NCBI GenBank assembly: GCA_035293985.1
Contig: DATGLS010000015.1
Span: forward strand, 62,001-126,000
Length of the DNA: 64,000 nucleotides
Origin: JAVDCA01 sp035293985
Lineage (GTDB): Bacteria > Pseudomonadota > Alphaproteobacteria > Rhizobiales > Xanthobacteraceae
Reading direction: 5' to 3'
The first letter of the stretch is position 1. Every line of letters starts with the position of its first letter. Below, in pieces: positions 21,962-30,689 of this stretch. The notes beneath the pieces are model-generated. The model did no database searches and was not told the origin of the DNA. It saw only the letters and a program-made list of their open reading frames with translations. The position numbers and the translations under genes are program-made.

Positions 21962-22540
21962 ATGCTGACGCTCTACTTTTCGCCGGGCGCGAGCTCGATG
22001 GCGGCACACATCGCGCTGCACGAGATCGGTGTTCCGTTCGAAGCGCGGCCGATCTCTCTCGCCAAGCGAGAGCAGCGGATGGCGGAATTCCTCGCCATCA
22101 ATCCGGAAGGGAAGGTCCCGACGCTGCTCATCGACGGGCGCCCGCTGACCGAGGTCGCCGGCATCCTCTTCTACCTCGCCAAGCGGTTTCCCGCAGCGAG
22201 GCTGCTGCCGGACGATATCGAGGGCGAGGCGCAGGCGGTCTCGTGGATGTCGTTCATCGCCTCGACGCTGCATCCGGCGCGCGCGCGAGGTCTCGAATAC
22301 GCGACACAGGTCTACACGATTGCCGATCGCAGGCTGGGCGCGCGAGATTGGGTGTTCGGACGCTATTCGATCGTCGACATTCACCTGTTCCGCCTCTATT
22401 GGCGCCTTGCCAACTCCCTGAAGCCGGCGCCCGGAACGTTTCCCAATCTCGATGCGCACTATCGGCGCATGATGGGGCGCCCCGCCGTGCAGCAAACCAT
22501 CGAGGTCGAAGCGGGGGTTGGATACGAATTGCCGAAATAG
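21962..22540 (+). CDS. Glutathione S-transferase family protein
   Basis: A 192-residue two-domain GST. The N-terminal thioredoxin-like domain begins LTLYFSPGASSMAAHIALHE, where Ser-Pro-Gly-Ala-Ser is the beta-class style active-site loop, and includes KVPTLLIDGRPLTEVAGILF with the cis-Pro that positions glutathione. The helical C-terminal domain contains YSIVDIHLFRLYWR, the N-capping and hydrophobic staple motif. The start at 21962 follows GAGGAA by seven bases. It begins 29 bases after gyrA and may be co-transcribed. The electrophile substrate is unknown. Confidence 0.9.
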   Translation: MLTLYFSPGASSMAAHIALHEIGVPFEARPISLAKREQRMAEFLAINPEGKVPTLLIDGRPLTEVAGILFYLAKRFPAARLLPDDIEGEAQAVSWMSFIASTLHPARARGLEYATQVYTIADRRLGARDWVFGRYSIVDIHLFRLYWRLANSLKPAPGTFPNLDAHYRRMMGRPAVQQTIEVEAGVGYELPK

Positions 22541-22614
22541 CGAGGACAGACGCCCTTGCGATTTGTTTCGTGTGGGCGCCAGATTGTTCGCAATCAAGGG
22601 CTTGGAGGCCCGCC

Positions 22615-22929
22615 ATGATCGTCGCCATCGTCACGTTCCGCTTGCCGAAACCCGTCAGCCTCGACGAGATCACGAAGACGTTCCAGTCCACCGCGCCGCG
22701 CTACAAAGGTGTTTCCGGCCTGCTGCGCAAGAACTATTGGCTGAGCGAGGACGGCCTTCGCGCCGGCGGCATCTACGTGTGGGAAACGCGCGCCGATGCC
22801 GAGCGTGTCTACACGGCCGAATGGAAGGAGCAGGTCGAGAGCAAATACGGCAATCCGCCTGAGATCGAATATCTCCACTCGCCCGTGATGGTCGACAATC
22901 GCGACGGCTCGATCAGCGTCGCAGCGTGA
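22615..22929 (+). CDS. YdhR-like putative monooxygenase / dimeric alpha-beta barrel protein
   Basis: A 104-residue protein resembling YdhR-type proteins of the dimeric ferredoxin-like (ABM) fold. VAIVTFRLPKPVSLDEITKT forms the first strand and helix, and the conserved run KNYWLSEDGLRAGGIYVWET is the typical core. Members are called putative monooxygenases by structural likeness to quinol monooxygenases, but activity is mostly unproven. GGAGG precedes the ATG. A palindromic repeat begins 12 bases after the stop. Confidence 0.82.
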   Translation: MIVAIVTFRLPKPVSLDEITKTFQSTAPRYKGVSGLLRKNYWLSEDGLRAGGIYVWETRADAERVYTAEWKEQVESKYGNPPEIEYLHSPVMVDNRDGSISVAA

Positions 22930-22940
22930 GCAGCTTCCGT

Positions 22941-22975
22941 CGTCATCGCGAGGAGGGCGTCGCGACGAAGCAATC
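22941..22975. repeat. Left arm of a palindromic repeat interrupted by the intron
   Basis: CGTCATCGCGAGGAGGGCGT with CGCGACGAAGCAATC after it. It is the inverted counterpart of 24957-24994, and the same family as 31221-31304. Repeats of the form GTCATTGCGAGGAGC..GACGAAGCAATC are scattered between genes in Bradyrhizobium-like genomes. Confidence 0.8.
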
Positions 22976-23009
22976 GCGTCCCGCATTCTCCGCCATCGCG
23001 AGCCAAGCG

Positions 23010-24923
23010 GTCGCGGTAGGGACGCGAGTTACCTCGCGCCCCCCGCACAGATCCGTACGTGCGGCTTTCCCGCATACGGCTCCCACCTCGGGTGGATAAC
23101 GGCGAACCGCTGGTTTGGCCAGGGATGTAGGATGTGCGGTGGTGGAAGCCAGTCGCGTATCAGCGAAGCCATGCGCTGCCAGGTGAGAGCGTCGCGTTGG
23201 CTGCGGCGACGCAGAACATGCCACCATGCCTTGCCGATCTCATCCCGGAACGCCGCGATTGCCCGACTGTTCGTCGGCACCGCATGGTAGTTGAAGTAGC
23301 CTCGCACGACTTGCCCCAGCCATCTTCCCTGCTGTGGAATCGACCGGTGCATGCACCGTCGCAGGACCTTCTTCACCTCTTTGAGCTTCGCCCGCATGCG
23401 GTCGCGCCGGGTCCGGCGTTTGACCAGGAACTTACCCCGACGCGATTTGCCGCAGATGAAGGTGAAGCCCAGGAAGTTGAAGGTCTCCGGCTTGCCGAGC
23501 CCGCGCCGCTTGCGGTTGTCCGCCGCGAAGCGCCCGAACTCGATCAGCCGCGTCTTTTCTGGATGCAACGACAGCGCAAACTTCGCCAACCGCACGCGCA
23601 TCTCGTCCAGGAAGCGACGGGCGTCCGCCTCATGCTCGAACCCGACGATGAAGTCGTCGGCGTAGCGCACGATGATCATGTCGCCCGCGGCCTCATGCTG
23701 TCGCCAGCACTTGGCCCAGAGATCGAGGGCATAGTGCAGGTAGATGTTGGCAAGCAGCGGCGAGATTACCGCTCCCTGCGCCGTCCCCTCCTCACTTTCC
23801 CTGACGACCCCGTCCTCCAGCACGCCCGCCCTCAGCCATTTGCGGATCAGGCGGATGACGCGCTTGTCGCCGATCCGGTGCTCGATGAAGCAGATCAGCC
23901 ATTCCTGGCTCACCGTATCGAAGAACGACCGGATATCGGCGTCGACAATGAAGTTCACCTTCCGGCGCTCGATCGCGACCACCAACGCATCGAGTGCGTC
24001 ATGCGCGCCGCGCCCGGGCCGGAAACCGTACGAGAACCCGAGGAAGTCTTCTTCGTAGATCGCGTTCAGCACTGCCGCCGTCGCCCGTTGGACGATCTTG
24101 TCCTCCAGGGCCGCGACCGCGAGCGGCCGCTGCCGCCCATCCGGCTTGGCAATGTACACTCGCCGCGACGGCAGCGGCCGATACGCTCCTCGGTGTACCC
24201 GTCCATGCAGATCCTCGAGATTGCGCTCAAGGTCCGCCTCGTAGGTCGCACACGTCAGCCCGTCGATTCCCGGTGCCGCATTCCGCTTGAGCTCGCTGAA
24301 CGCCTCACCGAGATGCTCGATGCTCACGTGGTGCAGAAGCGACGTGAACCTCTCCTTCTCCCTTTCCCTTGCCGTTCGTCGTATGCGCTCCAGCGCCTGG
24401 TCCACGGCTCCCCGGCTTGGCATCCGGCCCGTGCTTTGCTGGCTCGCATTCCCCTCGGTCCCTGCCCTTCGCTCCACCGGCTCCGCCGCGGATGGCTCCG
24501 CTTTGTTCACCGGCTTCCCAGCTACTATGGCAGGGTCCGACGTCCCACTCCCGTTCATCATCGGCTACGGCTCCTCGCCTTCCCGATGCGGACCGGGCAG
24601 CATGCAAGCTGAGGCCGGCCAGTCGTGGGACCTCCCAGTTTCCGACGCGATCCTTCCCTGCGTGATGTGGTCTTCGACTCCGTCGGAGCGTCAGCCCCTC
24701 GCGTAACGGGGCCGCACATGTTGCCTTCGACGTTGCTTACCGCCTCGGCCTCCGCGACTTTCGGGATTTCGGAGCTCAATCGCACACCCTGCAGGTCCCG
24801 CTGTGTACGCTTCGTGGCCGCCTTAGGCTCACGCAACACTCGCTGCCAGGCGGCCCGCTACGGCCTTACCTGGGCTGGACTTTCACCAGCTGATCGCGCC
24901 AGCTTACTGGCGCCTTCAAGCAA
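23010..24923 (-). mobile_element. Group II intron (about 1.9 kb) with intron-encoded reverse transcriptase
   Basis: On the minus strand, bases about 24890-24790 carry a domain I-like leader (GGTGAAAGTCCAGCCC, then GGTAAGGCCGTAGCGGGCC). The reverse transcriptase gene follows. Domain V is GAGCCGTATGCGGG..GCCGCACGTACGG at about 23078-23045, overlapping the end of the coding region. A domain VI hairpin with a bulged A comes next (CTACCGCGAC). With the branch A eight bases from the end, the 3' edge is at 23010 and ends in AC. The 5' edge is less sure: no clean GTGYG is visible, and I place it at about 24923 before a GC hairpin. The element is flanked by the two arms of a palindromic repeat. Confidence 0.85.
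23029..24561 (-). CDS. Group II intron reverse transcriptase / maturase (LtrA-like)
   Basis: A 510-residue multifunctional intron protein that splices the intron RNA and copies it into DNA. RT blocks run in order: AAPGIDGLT (block 2), IAKPDGRQRPLAVAALEDKI (block 2a/3), GFSYGFRPGRGAHDAL, AQGAVISPLLANIYLHY, and the catalytic YADD at 300-303. The maturase X domain follows (GRWLGQVVRGYFNYHAVPTN). The protein ends in domain V at EPYAGKPHVRIC, so there is no HNH endonuclease; such introns insert mainly into single-stranded DNA at replication forks. The frame is intact, so the element may be active. GAGGAG precedes ATGATG at 24561. Confidence 0.95.
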   Translation of the reverse strand: MMNGSGTSDPAIVAGKPVNKAEPSAAEPVERRAGTEGNASQQSTGRMPSRGAVDQALERIRRTAREREKERFTSLLHHVSIEHLGEAFSELKRNAAPGIDGLTCATYEADLERNLEDLHGRVHRGAYRPLPSRRVYIAKPDGRQRPLAVAALEDKIVQRATAAVLNAIYEEDFLGFSYGFRPGRGAHDALDALVVAIERRKVNFIVDADIRSFFDTVSQEWLICFIEHRIGDKRVIRLIRKWLRAGVLEDGVVRESEEGTAQGAVISPLLANIYLHYALDLWAKCWRQHEAAGDMIIVRYADDFIVGFEHEADARRFLDEMRVRLAKFALSLHPEKTRLIEFGRFAADNRKRRGLGKPETFNFLGFTFICGKSRRGKFLVKRRTRRDRMRAKLKEVKKVLRRCMHRSIPQQGRWLGQVVRGYFNYHAVPTNSRAIAAFRDEIGKAWWHVLRRRSQRDALTWQRMASLIRDWLPPPHILHPWPNQRFAVIHPRWEPYAGKPHVRICAGGAR

Positions 24924-24956
24924 TCTCGATCCGCATGCGCATGCGTTTGCGAGGGA

Positions 24957-24994
24957 GATTGCTTCGTCGCTCTTCGGGCTCCTCGCAATGACGG
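24957..24994. repeat. Right arm of the palindromic repeat interrupted by the intron
   Basis: GATTGCTTCGTCGCTCTTCG through CTCGCAATGACGG is the reverse complement, with a few changes, of the arm at 22941-22975. The two arms would lie about 110 bases apart without the intron, close to the 84-base intact copy at 31221-31304. Confidence 0.8.
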
Positions 24995-24998
24995 CCTC

Positions 24999-26765
24999 TT
25001 ACCTCATTAGCCCGAGCTCGCTGGCCTTGATCTGCAGGGCGAGATACTTCGAGTAGATCCGGCACTGCGCGAAGCTGCCGGCGATGAACCACAGGCCGGG
25101 CTGCGGCGTGCGCATGAACATGTTGCGCAGCTCGAGCTCGTCGCCGAAGCCCCAGATCGGGCCGACGCGCGTCGCGACGGCGTCGCCGAACAGCTGACGC
25201 ACCAGGACGTCCTGGCCCTTGTAGCCGGTCGCCAGCACGATCAGGTCGGCGGGAAGCGTCTCGCCGCTGCGCATGCGCGCGCCGTCCGCCACGAACTCGG
25301 CGATGTCGGCGAACTGCAGAAGGGCGATCTCGCCGTTGACGATGAGCTCCGAGCAGCCGACGTTGAAATAGTAGCCGCCGCCGCGCGTCAGGTACTTGAA
25401 TTGCCAGCCGGTACCGTCGTCGCCGAAATCGAGCCGGAAGCCAGCTCGCGCGAGGCCATCGAGGAGGGGCTGGTCGAGCTTCTTCGCCTGCTCGGTGAGC
25501 ATGATGTGGCTCTTGCGTGCGAGCGGCAACGGGACCGAGGTGGTGATGAGGTCGCAGTCCTCGAGCGATGGCCCTTCGTCGTAGAGCGCATAGGGCAGCT
25601 GCGCGCTCGGCTCGACATTGACCACCATGGTCGAGCGACGCTGCACGATTGCGACCTTGGCGCCGTTCGCGTGGAGGTCCTGCGCGATGTCGTGGCCGCT
25701 GGTGCCGGTGCCGACCACGATGGCGCGCTTGCCGCGCCAGGCCTCGCCATCGCGGTACGCGCTAGCGTGCATCACGGTGCCGGCGAAGCTCTTCAGACTC
25801 GGGATATCGGGCAGGTTCGGGATGCCGCTCGCGCCGGTCGCCATGATGATGTGCCGCGGATGCAGCTCGCGCGTCGTGCCGTCGGCGCGCCGTAGCACCA
25901 CGGACCAGCGCCTTGTTGCTTCGTCGTAGCTGCCGCCCGCAAAATCGGTGCCGGTCCAGCAGTTGAGCTCCATGCTCTCCGCATAGGCCTCGAACCAGCC
26001 GGCGAGCTTGTCCTTCGGAATGTAGGCCGGCCAGGTGGGCGGGAACGGCATATAGGGCAGATGGTTCACGTGCACCTGGTTGTGCAGCACCAGCGCGTGA
26101 TAGCGATGGCGCCAGTTGTCGCCGATGCGCGCGCCGCGATCCACCACCAGCGTATCGACCTGCAGCTGGCCGAGGCGGGCGGCGGCGCAAAGTCCGGCTT
26201 GGCCGGCCCCGACCACCAGAACGGTCGGATCGCGCTGGTCGTACGCGACCGCGGTCGTGCGGGTGTCGAGCCAATTGGGACCGTGAAAGTCGCGCGCATA
26301 GACCGATCCCGAGGGCCGTGTTCGCCCGAGCGGCTCTTCGTGGCCTTTGATCTCGTCGAGCGCGGTCAGCAACGTCCACGCCTTGATCTCGTTGCGCGCG
26401 TTGGCATCGCGCACGAGCCGCACCACGCCGCTGCCGCGGCCCTCCATGGTGTCGAACCGGAAGATCACCTCGATCGATTCGGTGCCGGCGCGTGTCACCC
26501 GGCGCGGCGGCGTCCGATCGGGATCGAGCGCGAATCCGATCGGCCGCGCGCGGCTTGCCGCGGGCCGCAGATCGCGCGCGATTGCGCTCGCGCCGGCGAT
26601 CGTCTGGATGCGCCAGGTGAGCGCCAGGAGGTCACGCCAGTAGCTGTCGGCGACGAACAGGCTTGCAAGCGCATTGGGGTCCGGCGCAGTAAGCGTCCGT
26701 TCGAAGCGATCGAGCCAGTCTTCCGCCGCCGTCGCGAGCGTGTCGGGTCGCGTTTCCGCTTGCAT
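24999..26765 (-). CDS. FAD/NADPH-dependent flavin monooxygenase with N-terminal SnoaL-like domain
   Basis: A 588-residue class B flavin monooxygenase. An N-terminal NTF2/SnoaL-like domain (about residues 12-140, SLFVADSYWRDLLALTWRIQ) precedes the oxygenase. The FAD motif VVGAGQAG lies at about 184-191, the fingerprint F-x-G-x3-H-x3-Y (FAGTVMHASAY) at about 327-337, and the NADP motif VVGTGTSG at about 350-357. ATG 26765 was chosen over GTG 26768 because GGAG is better spaced. The enzyme would hydroxylate or insert oxygen at N, S or a ketone. It follows the IclR gene on the same strand, 39 bases apart, and faces the Rieske/GS pair, which suggests a shared catabolic pathway. Confidence 0.9.
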   Translation of the reverse strand: MQAETRPDTLATAAEDWLDRFERTLTAPDPNALASLFVADSYWRDLLALTWRIQTIAGASAIARDLRPAASRARPIGFALDPDRTPPRRVTRAGTESIEVIFRFDTMEGRGSGVVRLVRDANARNEIKAWTLLTALDEIKGHEEPLGRTRPSGSVYARDFHGPNWLDTRTTAVAYDQRDPTVLVVGAGQAGLCAAARLGQLQVDTLVVDRGARIGDNWRHRYHALVLHNQVHVNHLPYMPFPPTWPAYIPKDKLAGWFEAYAESMELNCWTGTDFAGGSYDEATRRWSVVLRRADGTTRELHPRHIIMATGASGIPNLPDIPSLKSFAGTVMHASAYRDGEAWRGKRAIVVGTGTSGHDIAQDLHANGAKVAIVQRRSTMVVNVEPSAQLPYALYDEGPSLEDCDLITTSVPLPLARKSHIMLTEQAKKLDQPLLDGLARAGFRLDFGDDGTGWQFKYLTRGGGYYFNVGCSELIVNGEIALLQFADIAEFVADGARMRSGETLPADLIVLATGYKGQDVLVRQLFGDAVATRVGPIWGFGDELELRNMFMRTPQPGLWFIAGSFAQCRIYSKYLALQIKASELGLMR

Positions 26766-26804
26766 CACGTCACTCCAGAAGACGACGAGATCCTGGTGCG
26801 ACTT

Positions 26805-27605
26805 TCACACCAGCTGGCGCTGCAGTCCATCGGCAAGATCGCGCAGCTGGGGCAGGAACTTGGCATGCATTATCCTCGCTGTGCAGCGTTCGCTCTGTGC
26901 CCCGATATTCAATGACGCGATGACCTTGCCGTCGAGCCGGCGCAGCGGCACCGAGATCGAGCGGAAGCCGATTTCGGCCTCCTGATCGGCGAACGAGAAG
27001 CCGTCCGTGCGTGCTCTCTGGATCGCTCCGCGCAGCGCCTTCTTGTCGGTGACGGTGGCGGGCGTAAGCTTGGCCGGCTGGAGGCGCGCCAGGAAGGCAT
27101 CGAGGCTCGCATCATCGAGCGCCGCGAGCAGCACGCGGCCGAGCGACGTCGCGAAGGCGGGGAGGCGAAAGCCGATCTGTGCGCTCACCTCGATCACCCG
27201 CTTGGGCGCCGCATGCGCGATCATCACGACGTGCTCGCCGTCGAGCACCGCGGCCGAGCAGGCCTCGTTGGTCTCGGCGCTCAGCTGCTCGACCGCCGGC
27301 TGCAGGATGCCTGAGACCGCGTTCGACGCCAGATATGCACTCGCCAGGTTGAGGATGCGTGGCGTGAGGCGGAAGAGCCGCTCGTCGGTCTCGGCGTAGC
27401 CGAGGTGCACGAGGGTCGCGAGGGTGCGGCGGACGGACGCGCGCGGCAGGTCGACCAGGCGGGCGATGTCGCTCAGCGTGAGCTGCCGGCGCTCGCGGTT
27501 GAAGGCCTCGATCACCCGCAGGCCGCGCGCCAGCGCCTCGAGGAAATCCGGCCCGGCGGTCTCGACCTGCATCTGCTCAGCGGGCGATCGGTCGAGGCGC
27601 GGCAT
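26805..27605 (-). CDS. IclR-family transcriptional regulator
   Basis: A 266-residue regulator. The N-terminal winged helix covers about residues 20-80 (LARGLRVIEAFNRERRQLTL, then DIARLVDLPRASVRRTLATL), the usual IclR DNA-binding motif. The C-terminal effector domain has family blocks GRVLLAAL and GFSFADQEAEIGFRSISVPL, the PcaR/PcaU-like type that binds aromatic acids. The start at 27605 is placed by homology; GAGGAG lies twelve bases upstream. It is divergent from the Rieske oxygenase gene, and the 115-base space between them contains a palindrome that may be its operator. Most likely it controls both directions of the cluster. Confidence 0.92.
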   Translation of the reverse strand: MPRLDRSPAEQMQVETAGPDFLEALARGLRVIEAFNRERRQLTLSDIARLVDLPRASVRRTLATLVHLGYAETDERLFRLTPRILNLASAYLASNAVSGILQPAVEQLSAETNEACSAAVLDGEHVVMIAHAAPKRVIEVSAQIGFRLPAFATSLGRVLLAALDDASLDAFLARLQPAKLTPATVTDKKALRGAIQRARTDGFSFADQEAEIGFRSISVPLRRLDGKVIASLNIGAQSERCTARIMHAKFLPQLRDLADGLQRQLV

Positions 27606-27643
27606 GGCGGCGCTTGTCTCCTCAATCCGAGTTTGATCTAATT

Positions 27644-27657
27644 CGAACAATCGTTCG
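27644..27657. promoter_or_regulatory. Possible operator between iclR-like and Rieske genes
   Basis: CGAAC-AATC-GTTCG is a perfect inverted repeat in the divergent promoter region, with a further CGAAC at 27664-27668 in direct orientation. Position and symmetry suit an IclR dimer site. It does not match a published consensus that I can name, so this is inference. Confidence 0.4.
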
Positions 27658-27720
27658 GTCAGCGAACATTTGGCACCCGCCGGCCGTCAGGTCAAGCTTG
27701 CCCGCCACCCCGAGGTCTCC

Positions 27721-29034
27721 ATGCTCAGCGCCGAACAAAACGACCGCATCACGCTCACGGGCCCGAAGGCGCCCGCCGGCCACCTCATGCGTCGGTATTG
27801 GCAGCCGGCCGCGCTGGTCGACGAGCTCGCCGGTAATCGGCCGATCAAACCGGTGCGGCTGTTAGGCGAGAACCTCGTGCTCTTCCGCGACCAGCGCGGC
27901 CGCTACGGGTTGATCGGCCGCGCATGCCCGCATCGCGGCACTGATCTGGCGTACGGCCGGCTCGAGGATGGCGGCTTGCGCTGCGCATTCCACGGCTGGC
28001 TGTTCGATGTGAGCGGCCGCTGCCTGCAGACGCCGGCCGAACCGGACGATTCAAATCTGTGCTCGCAGCTGCGCCAGAAGGCCTATCCGGTGATCGAGCG
28101 CAGCGGCATCCTGTTCGCCTATATGGGCCCTGGCGAGCCGCCCGCGCTGCCCCTTTTCGACTGCTTCGTCGCGCCCGCGTCGCACACCTTCGCGTTCAAG
28201 GGCATGATCGACTGCAATTGGCTGCAGTCGCTCGAGGTCGGCATCGATCCGGTGCACACCTCGTTCCTGCACCGGTTCTTTCACGACGAGGATCCCAAGC
28301 AAGGCTACGGCAAGCTTTTTCGCGACACCTCGATCGATTCGGAAATGCCAATGACGAAGATCATGCGCGAGTTCACCCGCCCGCGTATCGAGGTGGAGGA
28401 AACAGGCTACGGCATGCGCGTCATTACGCTGCGCGAGATCAGCGCGCAGAGCACGCATGTGCGCGTCACCAATCTCATGTTCCCGAACGCCTTCGTGATC
28501 CCGATGAGCCGCGAGATGACGATCACCCAGTGGCACGTGCCGATCGACGACACGCGGCACTACTGGTACGCGATCTTCACCAGCTTCGGCGCGCCGGTCG
28601 ACAAGGACGAGATGCGCCGTCAGCGCTTGCAGCTCTACGAGCTGCCCGACTACGTCCCGCGCAAGAACAAGAGCAACGACTACGGCTTCGACCCGCACGA
28701 GCAGGCGCACGACACCTATACGGGCATGGGCACCGACATCAACGTGCATGACCAATGGGCGTGCGAATCGATGGGCGCGATCCAGGACCGCACCAACGAG
28801 CACCTTGGCACGTCCGACAAGGCGATCAGCGCCTATCGCCGGCTGTTGCGCGCCGCGATCGACGAGGCCGGCAAGGGCGGCCGGCCCCTGATGGTGCTCG
28901 ACGCGCAATCGGCGCCCGCGCTCACCGGCCCGGCCGCGATCGACGGCATCGGGCCGACCGGCGACTGGCGGGGCTACTGGCAGCGCACCGACGCCGCCAA
29001 GCGCCAGGCCGCGAGCTGGGCGAACGGCCGCTGA
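27721..29034 (+). CDS. Rieske non-heme iron oxygenase, phthalate dioxygenase-like alpha subunit
   Basis: A 437-residue ring-hydroxylating oxygenase. The Rieske cluster ligands are C69-P-H71 and C88-A-F-H91 (CPHRG, CAFHGW). The mononuclear iron site begins with D176-P-V-H179-T-S-F-L-H184. Length and the FRDQRGRYGLIGRACPHRG block fit the phthalate 4,5-dioxygenase-like, beta-subunit-free class. Electrons must come from a separate reductase, none of which is adjacent. The next gene, a glutamine-synthetase-like ligase, starts five bases after the stop. In aniline degradation a GS-like ligase makes the gamma-glutamyl amide that a Rieske dioxygenase then oxidises, so an aromatic amine is a possible substrate. 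Confidence 0.93.
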   Translation: MLSAEQNDRITLTGPKAPAGHLMRRYWQPAALVDELAGNRPIKPVRLLGENLVLFRDQRGRYGLIGRACPHRGTDLAYGRLEDGGLRCAFHGWLFDVSGRCLQTPAEPDDSNLCSQLRQKAYPVIERSGILFAYMGPGEPPALPLFDCFVAPASHTFAFKGMIDCNWLQSLEVGIDPVHTSFLHRFFHDEDPKQGYGKLFRDTSIDSEMPMTKIMREFTRPRIEVEETGYGMRVITLREISAQSTHVRVTNLMFPNAFVIPMSREMTITQWHVPIDDTRHYWYAIFTSFGAPVDKDEMRRQRLQLYELPDYVPRKNKSNDYGFDPHEQAHDTYTGMGTDINVHDQWACESMGAIQDRTNEHLGTSDKAISAYRRLLRAAIDEAGKGGRPLMVLDAQSAPALTGPAAIDGIGPTGDWRGYWQRTDAAKRQAASWANGR

Positions 29035-29039
29035 TCACG

Positions 29040-30539
29040 ATGCCGAAGCAGCGCGCGTCGGGCGAAACCTTCGTCGAGCGCCACGCCCTGTGGGACACGG
29101 CGCAGGCCGAGGCGGCGCGCGCGGTCGAGAGGGAGATCAAGCGCGAGAAGCTCGGCCAGCTGCGCTTCTCGTTCTGCGATCAGCACGGCACTCTGCGCGG
29201 CAAGACGCTGGTGGCCTCCGAGGCCGCCGCCGCGCTGCGCGGCGGCGTCACGATGACGAGCTCGCTGCTCGCCAAGGATACCTCTCATCGAACGGTGTTT
29301 CCTGTGTTCGGCGCCGCGGTGTTCGGCGCCGCGACCGGCCTCGACCTGCCGGCGCTGCGCAGCGTCGGCAACATCGTCATGGTGCCCGATCCCGCGACCT
29401 TTCGGGTATTGCCGTGGGCGGAACGAAGCGGCTGGGTGCTGTGCGATCTCTATTTCGCCGACGGGACGCCGGTGCCGCTGTCGACCCGCGCGCTCCATCG
29501 GGCGGCACTCGGGCGCCTGGCGAAGCTCGATTTCGACTATGTCGCCGGGCTCGAGGTCGAATTCCATCTCTTCAAAATCGCCGACCTCAACCTCGCGCCT
29601 GCGAGCTTGGCCTGGCCTGCCGAGTCGCCAGCCGTGACCCACACGACGCACGGCTATCAATACCTCACGGAGTCGCGCTTCGATCAGGTCGAGCCGTTCA
29701 TGGAGGTGCTGCGCCGCACCGCGCTTGCGCTCGACCTGCCGCTGCGGTCGATGGAAGTCGAGTTCGGCCCGAGCCAATACGAGGTCACCTTCGGGTCGCA
29801 GGCCGGCATGGCGGCGCCCGACGCGATGGTGCTGTTTCGCAGTGCGCTCAAGCAGGTTGCGCGCCGCCACGGTTTTTTGGCCAGCCTGATGTGCCGGCCG
29901 AATTTTCCCAATATGCTGGCGAGCGGGTGGCATCTCCACCAATCGTTGCGCGACACCAAATCGGGCAACAACGATTTCGTGTCGGCCGACAAGAAAGAGC
30001 CGCTATCACGGATCGGGCGTACGTTTCTCGCCGGCCTTCTCGCCAATGCCCGCGCTGGCGCGGCGTTCGCGACGCCGACGCTCAATGGCTACAAACGCTA
30101 TCACGGCGTCAACTCGATGGCGCCGATCCAGGCCGTTTGGGGCCACGACAACCGCGGCGCCATGGTGCGGGTGATGGGCGCGTCCGGCGATCCGGCGACG
30201 CACCTGGAAAACCGCGTCGGCGAGCCGCTCGCCAATCCCTACCTCTACATGGCATCGCAGATCCACGCGGGCCTCGACGGCATCACGCGAAAGCTTGCGC
30301 CGCCGCCGGCCACGTCGGCACCCTATGAGCCGACGGCCGAGCCGCTGCCGAAGACACTGGCCGGGGCGATCGACGCCTTGCGTGCCAACGCGTGTTTCCG
30401 CGCCGGCTTCGGCGACGCGTTCGTCGACTATTTCGTCGCGCTCAAACAAGCCGAAATCGCGCGCTCCGGTGCCAAGGCCAGCGACCCGCCGGATCAAGTG
30501 ACCGAGTGGGAGCACCGCGAGTACTTCGATCTCGCCTGA
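29040..30539 (+). CDS. Glutamine synthetase-like gamma-glutamyl-amine ligase
   Basis: A 499-residue member of the glutamine synthetase superfamily. Metal and substrate motifs are in order: E172-V-E174 in GLEVEF, E241 and E248 in MEVEFGPSQYEVTF, GWHLHQSL (H298, H300), and HLENRVGEPLANPYLYMASQ with the E-x-R metal/ammonia site. The sequence departs from GlnA and resembles the GlnA-like enzymes that join glutamate to amines (PuuA, gamma-glutamylanilide synthase groups). It starts five bases after the Rieske oxygenase, so translation is probably coupled. This arrangement argues for amine catabolism rather than nitrogen assimilation. The exact amine is unknown. Confidence 0.88.
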   Translation: MPKQRASGETFVERHALWDTAQAEAARAVEREIKREKLGQLRFSFCDQHGTLRGKTLVASEAAAALRGGVTMTSSLLAKDTSHRTVFPVFGAAVFGAATGLDLPALRSVGNIVMVPDPATFRVLPWAERSGWVLCDLYFADGTPVPLSTRALHRAALGRLAKLDFDYVAGLEVEFHLFKIADLNLAPASLAWPAESPAVTHTTHGYQYLTESRFDQVEPFMEVLRRTALALDLPLRSMEVEFGPSQYEVTFGSQAGMAAPDAMVLFRSALKQVARRHGFLASLMCRPNFPNMLASGWHLHQSLRDTKSGNNDFVSADKKEPLSRIGRTFLAGLLANARAGAAFATPTLNGYKRYHGVNSMAPIQAVWGHDNRGAMVRVMGASGDPATHLENRVGEPLANPYLYMASQIHAGLDGITRKLAPPPATSAPYEPTAEPLPKTLAGAIDALRANACFRAGFGDAFVDYFVALKQAEIARSGAKASDPPDQVTEWEHREYFDLA

Positions 30540-30689
30540 GTGCTCCTTGCAGATACGGCACCGCCGGAACCCCACCGATCAGCCGCTGACACAACGGCAA
30601 GGCGGAACCTTGCGCGTCCCGCCCGGTTGGCCCTTGGGCAGCGCGGCCGCGGGCGGGACCGCCAAGCCAGCCATCCGAGAGGCATGAAC

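Noticed and set aside
24781..24787. GTGTGCG / GTGCG on the minus strand as the 5' end of the group II intron
   Set aside because: The sequence further upstream (to about 24890) already shows domain I-like blocks, so the intron must begin before it.
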